This document shows positions 59,885 to 64,000 of a stretch of 64,000 bases of DNA, one piece after another. Both the position numbers and the translations under genes were made by a program. A model generated the notes under the pieces. The model worked only from the letters and a program-made list of their open reading frames with translations. It had not been told where the DNA came from and ran no database searches. Positions within the stretch are counted from its first letter, which is position 1, and each line of letters starts with the position of its first letter. Source of the stretch: an uncultured Sterolibacteriaceae bacterium (GTDB taxonomy: Bacteria; Pseudomonadota; Gammaproteobacteria; Burkholderiales; Rhodocyclaceae); contig CALARK010000022.1 of the NCBI GenBank assembly GCA_937888595.1, forward strand, positions 62,001-126,000. The letters run 5' to 3'.

Positions 59885-59968
59885 ATGATCTACGTGATCC
59901 TCTCGATGTGTGTGTTCTCAGGCATCGTCATCAGCCGTCCCATCGTTCGCGCGATGGGGTTGCGCTAA
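59885..59968 (+). CDS. 27-residue single-helix microprotein 2
   Basis: Encodes a 27-residue peptide starting MIYVILSMCVFSGI and ending ISRPIVRAMGLR. It is a sister of the peptide encoded at 59661, with the same hydrophobic start, VISRP and VRA-x-GL end. An AGGAG site precedes the ATG. The leader has CAACTCCTGCGGGG at 59840-59853 and a CTCCTG/CAGGAG pair. Function unknown; a membrane-acting regulator or toxin-type peptide are possibilities without direct support. Confidence 0.6.
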   Translation: MIYVILSMCVFSGIVISRPIVRAMGLR

Positions 59969-59984
59969 CAAGCAGGGGAATGCC

Positions 59985-60146
59985 ATGTCGAATCCAACAC
60001 TGAGCCGCATGTTTCGGTCAATCCCATTTCGCATGGCCTGCGAACTCCATCAGCGTCTTCGATCTGGCTGCAACGCCAGCGAAACGCGGGATATGTTGCG
60101 CAAGGCATTGCGGAGAGCGGGATTCGTTCAGCGTGCGGCAGCTTGA
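59985..60146 (+). CDS. Small basic island protein
   Basis: A 53-residue product, SNPTLSRMFRSIPFRMACELH followed by RLRSGCNASETRDMLRKALRRAGFVQRAAA. It is strongly basic and likely helical, and could bind nucleic acid. A weak GCAGGGGA purine stretch precedes the ATG, 16 bases after microprotein 2. No family recognised. Confidence 0.5.
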   Translation: MSNPTLSRMFRSIPFRMACELHQRLRSGCNASETRDMLRKALRRAGFVQRAAA

Positions 60147-60152
60147 TCACGC

Positions 60153-60206
60153 GCCCCGCTCAAGTAGCGGGGCTTTCCAGAGCGCATTCCTGAGAGTGCG
60201 TTCTGG
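60153..60206 (+). terminator. Intrinsic terminator plus second hairpin after the small basic gene
   Basis: Stem GCCCCGCT / AGCGGGGC, loop CAAGT, then TTT (60153-60176). Next comes CCAGAGCGCA / TGCGTTCTGG around TTCCTGAGAG (60177-60206). The same pair of hairpins recurs after recT at 63827-63880, with a very similar second loop. Confidence 0.75.
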
Positions 60207-60246
60207 AGAGAAAGAATTGTCGCTTCTGGTTGTCCAGGAGCTGCAA

Positions 60247-60378
60247 AGCGGTAGCTGGCCGCTCTAAACAAGCAGCATCGAGGCGCCGAGTCGGGTAACC
60301 GGATCGGCAATCATCAACCCCAGCCGGGGCATCTATCCCCGGCGTGGGGATAGGTGTCTCCGGCGAAAGGAGGCACTC
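60247..60378 (+). promoter_or_regulatory. RNA module copy B and structured leader of the RecE-like gene
   Basis: Stem AGCGG/CCGCT around TAGCTGG (60247-60263), then CTAAACAAGCAGCATC to 60279. A second hairpin, GCCGA/TCGGC with inner CGG-GTAA-CCG, spans 60285-60308. The CAACCCC-AGCC-GGGG element (60315-60329) and the stem CTATCCCC/GGGGATAG (60333-60353) follow, then GGTGTCTCC and AAAGGAGG before the ATG. Confidence 0.65.
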
Positions 60379-61215
60379 ATGAAAATGGAAAACGTCGGCT
60401 TGCTTTCCATGTCGGCCGATCAGTACCACGCTCACCCAGCGGTGGGGCATTCGGGACTTGTGCGCATCATGCGCTCTCCCGCCCATTACCAGGAGTATGT
60501 GAGCAATCCGCCCGAGCCGACTCCGGCGATGCAGTTGGGCACAGCCTTCCATGCGGCGCTTCTGGAACAAGATCTGTTCCACCAGACTTTCGTGATTGCG
60601 CCTAAGTTCGATCGGCGCACCAAGGAAGGAAAGGCCGCAGCCGAGGCTTGGGAGGTCGAAAACGCGGGCAAGACCGCGCTGACCGTCGACCAGATGGCGG
60701 TCATCGAAGAGATGGTTGTCAGCGTGCGCTCTCATGCTGGGGCGGAGCGTCTCTTGGCCGAAGGAGTTGCCGAGATGTCGGCGTTCTGGATCGACCGGGA
60801 AACCGGCATCGAGTGCAAATGCCGGCCGGACTTTCTGTCCATGGCAGGGGAGACCGTCACCGGCATCGTGGACGTGAAGACCTGCTGCGACGCGAGCGCC
60901 GATGGCTTTGCTCGCGCTATCGCGACGCTGGGCTACGACGTGCAGGCGGCTTTCTACCAGGATGGCCTGAAGGCCGTGACTGGCAGAACCATCCCGTTCT
61001 ACTTCATCGCCGTTGAGAAGGAGGCGCCGTTCGCGGTTGCGGCCTACAAGGCGAGCGACGAGGTGATCGAGGTTGGGCGCGCCAAGTATCGCGGCGCGCT
61101 CCAGCTGCTCCAGTGGTGCCGAACCAAGGGCAGTTGGCCTGGCTACCAGCCGAACGGGGAGGTCGAAACGATCAACCTGCCGCGCTGGGCGTCGAACTTC
61201 GATCTGGAGGGGTGA
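60379..61215 (+). CDS. RecE/exonuclease VIII-like PD-(D/E)XK nuclease (DUF3799 type)
   Basis: A 278-residue product. The N-terminal part has MSADQYHAHPAVGHSGLVRIMRSPAHYQEY and LGTAFHAALLEQ, typical of the RecE-type C-terminal nuclease domain. The catalytic core shows IECKCRPDFLS, then VDVKTCCDASADGFARAI, giving the D and D-x-K metal residues, and YDVQAAFYQDGL. Such nucleases resect double-stranded ends for a partner annealing protein; recT lies 1.5 kb downstream with the same type of RNA leader. AAAGGAGG precedes the ATG. Confidence 0.87.
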   Translation: MKMENVGLLSMSADQYHAHPAVGHSGLVRIMRSPAHYQEYVSNPPEPTPAMQLGTAFHAALLEQDLFHQTFVIAPKFDRRTKEGKAAAEAWEVENAGKTALTVDQMAVIEEMVVSVRSHAGAERLLAEGVAEMSAFWIDRETGIECKCRPDFLSMAGETVTGIVDVKTCCDASADGFARAIATLGYDVQAAFYQDGLKAVTGRTIPFYFIAVEKEAPFAVAAYKASDEVIEVGRAKYRGALQLLQWCRTKGSWPGYQPNGEVETINLPRWASNFDLEG

Positions 61216-61218
61216 AGC

Positions 61219-61479
61219 ATGACATCGAATCCGATCGAAGATGTCGTGCCTCATCTCCATGAGGTTGGCGAGGTTCTCCTGGTTGCCGCGATGTGCATCG
61301 AGGGGCAACAGGCTGCGCTGGAACGTGCCGAGGCTGAGGTGACCAGGCTTAGGCGCGAAATCGAGCAGGCTCGCAACCATCTTCTCGAACGTGTTCGCAA
61401 GAACTACGTCGACTCGGAGATCGAGGCGGCCGACGTGATGTGCTCACGGTGCAAGCCCACGAGGAGGAATGGCGAATGA
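61219..61479 (+). CDS. Small coiled-coil protein of unknown function
   Basis: An 86-residue product with a predicted coiled coil in the middle (ALERAEAEVTRLRREIEQARNHLLERVR) and a CSRC pair near the end. ATG at 61219 is three bases after the RecE-like stop (start region GGAGGGGTGAAGC), so it is probably in the same operon. Its TGA overlaps the next ATG. No family recognised. Confidence 0.7.
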   Translation: MTSNPIEDVVPHLHEVGEVLLVAAMCIEGQQAALERAEAEVTRLRREIEQARNHLLERVRKNYVDSEIEAADVMCSRCKPTRRNGE

Positions 61480-61919
61480 GCATCTACACGGGATACCTGC
61501 TGACGCCGGGCGTCGAATTCGCCGATGGCGATTTCATCCCGAAGGCGTCCCCGGAAGAGGCCGACGAGGTTGTCGACTGGGAAGGCGATGCGGTCACCGC
61601 TTATGCGCTGATGGGTTTCGACCCTGAGGGCGACAGGTGGGAGGTTCTGATGGTGACGTACCGTCCGACGACGCTCGTGCGCCGGGTGCGGATGATGTTC
61701 GGACTCAGGCTCGAATGGGACGGTAGCGCACCCATGAATTTCGACCGCGGAGACGGCATCGAGATCGTCAAGTACGCCAGGAACTCTCTTGAGACCGCGA
61801 TTGCCTTCGGCGGCCTGATGTCGGGGATGCCGGGAGCCCGGAAAGAATGGGAGTTCGCGCGGGCGCAGGAACTGGCAGATCGGCTCGGGGTCGTCATCCG
61901 CGACGATAGCGGCAAGTAG
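61476..61919 (+). CDS. Island protein of unknown function
   Basis: A 147-residue, mostly acidic soluble product with no signal peptide, beginning SIYTGYLLTPGVEFADGDF and containing GDRWEVLMVTYRPTTLVRRVRMMFGLRLEWDG. GAGGAGG precedes the ATG, which overlaps the upstream stop by four bases. Third gene of the recE-like operon. No family recognised. Confidence 0.7.
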   Translation: MSIYTGYLLTPGVEFADGDFIPKASPEEADEVVDWEGDAVTAYALMGFDPEGDRWEVLMVTYRPTTLVRRVRMMFGLRLEWDGSAPMNFDRGDGIEIVKYARNSLETAIAFGGLMSGMPGARKEWEFARAQELADRLGVVIRDDSGK

Positions 61920-61929
61920 TCAATTTTTT

Positions 61930-62010
61930 CAACCGGCGGGACCGCACCATGAGTCCCGCCGGGGCCCATGGTGCGCCGCCTTTACCCAATAGAGAAAGGA
62001 GGTGATAACC
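61930..62010 (+). promoter_or_regulatory. Structured leader of the 109-residue membrane protein
   Basis: After a T6 run, CAACCGGCGGGAC begins at 61930. A strong stem GCACCATG (61944-61951) / CATGGTGC (61967-61974) with a CCC/GGG tip follows, then AAAGGAGGTGATAACC before the ATG. Same leader class as 59062 and 60315, without the TAGCTGG module. Confidence 0.6.
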
Positions 62011-62340
62011 ATGGAGCACGGCATACAGCATGGCGTGAGGGATGAGTTCGTTATGGCGGCATCTCCAGTGACGCGGTTGCTCGGACATTCTCTAGCAGTC
62101 GCTCTGGGATTTTGCGGTCTTGCGGCAATCTCCATGATCCCCATCGGCGCCATGAAAGTGTTGATTTGGCTTGGCATCGGGCATCTTGCCGAGCCGCTAC
62201 ATGCGCTCGAAACACTTCTGCTGGTTGTCGACATCTGCCTGTTTGGCATAGTATTCTTATCAGGCGTAGCGGTCTTTCTCGTGGAGACGCTGACGGCAAC
62301 GAGACGACAGGTCATAATGGCATGGAGGAACCATGAATAA
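62011..62340 (+). CDS. Small multi-span membrane protein of unknown function
   Basis: A 109-residue product with hydrophobic segments near residues 24-44 (LAVALGFCGLAAISMIPIGA), 45-58 and 65-92 (LLLVVDICLFGIVFLSGVAVFLVE), so two or three membrane spans, and a basic C-terminus (RRQVIMAWRNHE). The ATG at 62011 is preferred over a GTG at 62002 because of the ideal ribosome-site spacing. Overlaps the next small gene by eight bases. No family recognised. Confidence 0.65.
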   Translation: MEHGIQHGVRDEFVMAASPVTRLLGHSLAVALGFCGLAAISMIPIGAMKVLIWLGIGHLAEPLHALETLLLVVDICLFGIVFLSGVAVFLVETLTATRRQVIMAWRNHE

Positions 62341-62482
62341 GCTCTCGAAAGAATTCCTGACGGGATTCGAGGAAGGATGGGGTTCGTTCTGGTCGCCGTT
62401 TACTGGCCTATGCAAGGCGCTGGCCGCAACATGGCGGCGCCACGTTTCTATGCCGCATGGGCGGAACTGTCGCCACGCTTGA
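62333..62482 (+). CDS. 49-residue aromatic small protein
   Basis: A 49-residue frame starting MNKLSKEFLTGFEEGWGSFW, then SPFTGLCKALAATWRRHV, ending RHA at TGA 62480-62482. GGAGGAACC lies directly before the ATG, which overlaps the upstream stop. The amphipathic FEEGWGSFWSPFTG segment suggests membrane association. It is short and unrecognised; coding support comes from the ribosome site and coupling only. Confidence 0.5.
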   Translation: MNKLSKEFLTGFEEGWGSFWSPFTGLCKALAATWRRHVSMPHGRNCRHA

Positions 62483-62575
62483 GCGGCAGAGAGATGATCG
62501 ACACCAGAACTCAAGCGGATCGAACAGGGATTCAAAGCGGCCTGACCGATTCGCGGTTTCAGTAGGTTATGCAGT

Positions 62576-62714
62576 AGCGGTAGCTGGCCGCTCTAAACAA
62601 GCAGCATCGAAGAGCACGGGCTGCCGTGCATTCAACAACCCAGGCGGGGTCGCCATGATCCCCGTCCGGGGCCATGGTGTAACCGCCTTTTTTCTTTTGA
62701 AGAAAGGAAACACC
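62576..62714 (+). promoter_or_regulatory. RNA module copy C and structured leader of recT
   Basis: Stem AGCGG/CCGCT around TAGCTGG (62576-62592), then CTAAACAAGCAGCATC to 62608, identical to copy B. A second hairpin GCACGG-GCTG-CCGTGC lies at 62614-62629. CAACCC-AGGC-GGGG at 62636 and the stem CCATG...CCCC-GTCC-GGGG...CATGG (62653-62677) follow, then GGTGTAACC and GAAAGGAAACACC before the ATG. Confidence 0.65.
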
Positions 62715-63815
62715 ATGGCACTTCAAGCACTCAAGAACATCAATCGCTCGGCTCCCGCCGATGCCCCGAAGGACTTTCCGGCGATGCTGGAGAAGTTCAA
62801 GGGAGAGATCGCGCGGGCGCTGCCTCGACATATCAACCCTGACCGCATGGCGCGTATCGCCTTGACGGCATTCCGCATGACGCCGAAGCTGGGCGAATGC
62901 GATCCGCGCTCGGTCTTCGCGGCCGTCATCCAGTCCTCTCAGCTTGGCCTGGAGGTGGGCCTGATGGGCGAGGCGCATCTGGTGCCGTTCAAGGGCCAGT
63001 GCCAACTCATCCCCGGCTACACCGGGCTGATGAAGCTGGCGCGCCAGTCCGGTCTGGTCCAGGACATCTATGCGCACGAGGTCCGCGTGAAGGACAGGTT
63101 CACGCTGAAGCTCGGCATGGAGCGCTCCCTGGAGCATGAGCCGCTGACGGCCCCTGGCGGCTTCCCCGCCTCCGACGAGGAGCGGGGCGAGGTGGCCGGC
63201 TTCTACGCCGTCGCCGTCTTCAAGGATGGTTCGCGCACCTTCGTGGCGATGAGCCGCAAGGAGGTCGAGAAGATCCGCGATGGCAGCCGGGGCTACCAGT
63301 CGGCCAAGCAGTACAAGAAGGAGTCTGTCTGGGACACCGACTTCGTGGCGATGGGCCTCAAGACCGTCATCCGGCGGCTGTGTAAGTTCCTGCCGAAATC
63401 CCCTGAGCTGGCGACGGCGCTGGCGATGGACGCGGTGAACGAGCAAGGTCAGGCGCAGAACCTGGATCTCAACGAGGTCATCGAGGGCAACTACGCCCCG
63501 GTGGCCGATGATGAGCCGGAAGACGCACCGGATGTCGAGGCTGCGACTGCCGCCAAGCCGGAAGCTGTGCAGCAGCAAGCGAAGGGCGGCAAGCCCGAGG
63601 CCCCGGCCGCGCAAGCCGCCAAGGCTGAAGGACAGGGCGCCGGCAATGGCGCTTCGCTGCTCGATGCTGCGATCAAGTCCATGGAGAAAGCGAAGACGGT
63701 GGATGCGCTGGACGAAGCCTATATCCGCGCCGAAGCCGAATTCACGGGCGTTGAGCTCGAAACCCTGATGCGGGAATACCGTCGCATCAAGGCCGATCTC
63801 GGTAGCCCGATCTAA
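62715..63815 (+). CDS. recT: RecT-family single-strand annealing protein
   Basis: A 366-residue annealing recombinase. The RecT core is clear: FPAMLEKFKGEIARALPRHINPDRMARIALTAFRMTPKLGECDPRSVFAAVIQSSQLGLEVG, EAHLVPFKGQCQLIPGYTGLMKLARQSGLV, and KKESVWDTDFVAMGLKTVIRRLCKFLPKSPELATAL. The C-terminal 100 residues are Ala/Glu/Lys-rich and end with a helical tail. The ATG at 62715 with GAAAGGAAA is chosen over an upstream frame opening. It should work with the RecE-like nuclease to recombine element ends or copies. Confidence 0.92.
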   Translation: MALQALKNINRSAPADAPKDFPAMLEKFKGEIARALPRHINPDRMARIALTAFRMTPKLGECDPRSVFAAVIQSSQLGLEVGLMGEAHLVPFKGQCQLIPGYTGLMKLARQSGLVQDIYAHEVRVKDRFTLKLGMERSLEHEPLTAPGGFPASDEERGEVAGFYAVAVFKDGSRTFVAMSRKEVEKIRDGSRGYQSAKQYKKESVWDTDFVAMGLKTVIRRLCKFLPKSPELATALAMDAVNEQGQAQNLDLNEVIEGNYAPVADDEPEDAPDVEAATAAKPEAVQQQAKGGKPEAPAAQAAKAEGQGAGNGASLLDAAIKSMEKAKTVDALDEAYIRAEAEFTGVELETLMREYRRIKADLGSPI

Positions 63816-63826
63816 CTCCAATCCCC

Positions 63827-63880
63827 AACCCCGTGCTTCGACGCGGGGTTTTCCGGAGCGCATTCTTGGGAGTGCGCCGC
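63827..63880 (+). terminator. Intrinsic terminator plus second hairpin after recT
   Basis: Stem AACCCCG / CGGGGTT followed by TTTT (63827-63852), then CCGGAGCGCA / TGCGCCGCGG around TTCTTGGGAG. The second hairpin parallels that at 60177, with changed but still paired outer bases. Confidence 0.75.
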
Positions 63881-63919
63881 GGAAAGCCCGATTTCTCGTT
63901 CTGGCTCTGCCAGGAGAAA

Positions 63920-64000
63920 AGAAGGTAGCTGGCCTTCTGAAACAAACAGCATCATGGCGGCATCCGGGAAACCGGTTGCCAATGCACAACCCCGCCGGGG
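63920..64000 (+). promoter_or_regulatory. RNA module copy D and start of another structured leader (cut by window end)
   Basis: Stem AGAAGG/CCTTCT around TAGCTGG (63920-63938), then GAAACAAACAGCATC to 63953. A second hairpin carries CCGG-GAAA-CCGG (63964-63975) inside a GGC/GCC pair. CAACCCC-GCC-GGGG starts at 63987. A further gene with this leader is expected just past the window. Confidence 0.65.

Overview
The window reads as a high-GC betaproteobacterial chromosome, most like Rhodocyclales/Rhodocyclaceae. This rests on gene order (surE-pcm-nlpD-rpoS, rpsB through rnhB, smpB/ratA/rnfH, guaB-guaA), a type-4 uracil-DNA glycosylase beside tsaB-rimI, a bacteriohemerythrin and a DsrC-family protein. 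The genus is inference; no rRNA or tRNA gene was seen.

1-54467 is core chromosome. 1-7.2 kb: the end of a ribbon-helix-helix gene, Fe superoxide dismutase, exonuclease VII large subunit, a Sel1-repeat protein, and an OmpR/EnvZ pair. 7.3-14 kb: hemerythrin, DsrC-like protein, tsaB-rimI-UDG, an isochorismatase-like hydrolase, then surE-pcm-nlpD-rpoS with overlapping ends. 14-19.5 kb (minus strand): MoxR ATPase, DUF58 protein and TgpA-type transglutaminase, followed by MltB and a TPMT-like methyltransferase. 19.6-32.3 kb: deacetylase, dapA-bamC, metallo-hydrolase, rlmD, Bax-inhibitor-1 protein, typA, methylthioinosine phosphorylase, cNMP-domain protein, glnD and map. 32.3-47.2 kb is one long plus-strand block: translation factors (rpsB, tsf, frr), pyrH, undecaprenyl-PP and CDP-diglyceride synthesis, dxr, rseP, bamA, skp, lipid A genes (lpxD, fabZ, lpxA, lpxB), rnhB and an rRNA 2'-O-methyltransferase. 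47.2-54.5 kb: NfeD-stomatin pair, an MFS exporter, smpB, ratA-rnfH, a DUF4124 protein, guaB and guaA.

From 54468 to the right edge lies an integrated element inserted at the 3' end of guaA, a known island site. It carries a P4-type tyrosine integrase, an AlpA-like regulator, a UvrD-type helicase, a DUF1845/PFL_4669-type ICE protein, several small genes of unknown function (two encode 25-27 residue sister microproteins), a RecE-like nuclease and a RecT annealing protein. The element runs past the window.

Two signals are not explained by ordinary annotation. First, a dispersed sequence of about 24 bp (core GTCGGCGCCGGCGGGACGGC preceded by A's) occurs at least 14 times, with about four weaker copies, in both orientations across the core. 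It lies between genes and in frame inside coding regions, where it encodes KVGAGGTA or AVPPAPTF-like peptides. I saw no copy in the island; it behaves like an uptake-type or other genome-wide signature. Second, the island genes share structured 5' leaders. One module is a hairpin with constant loop TAGCTGG and a base-paired stem that changes by compensation in four copies, followed by an AAACAA(A/G)CAGCAT tail. A second module (CAACC, two GC hairpins, GGTGY, Shine-Dalgarno) precedes at least five genes, including recE-like and recT. Together they look like a co-ordinating RNA regulatory system of the element.
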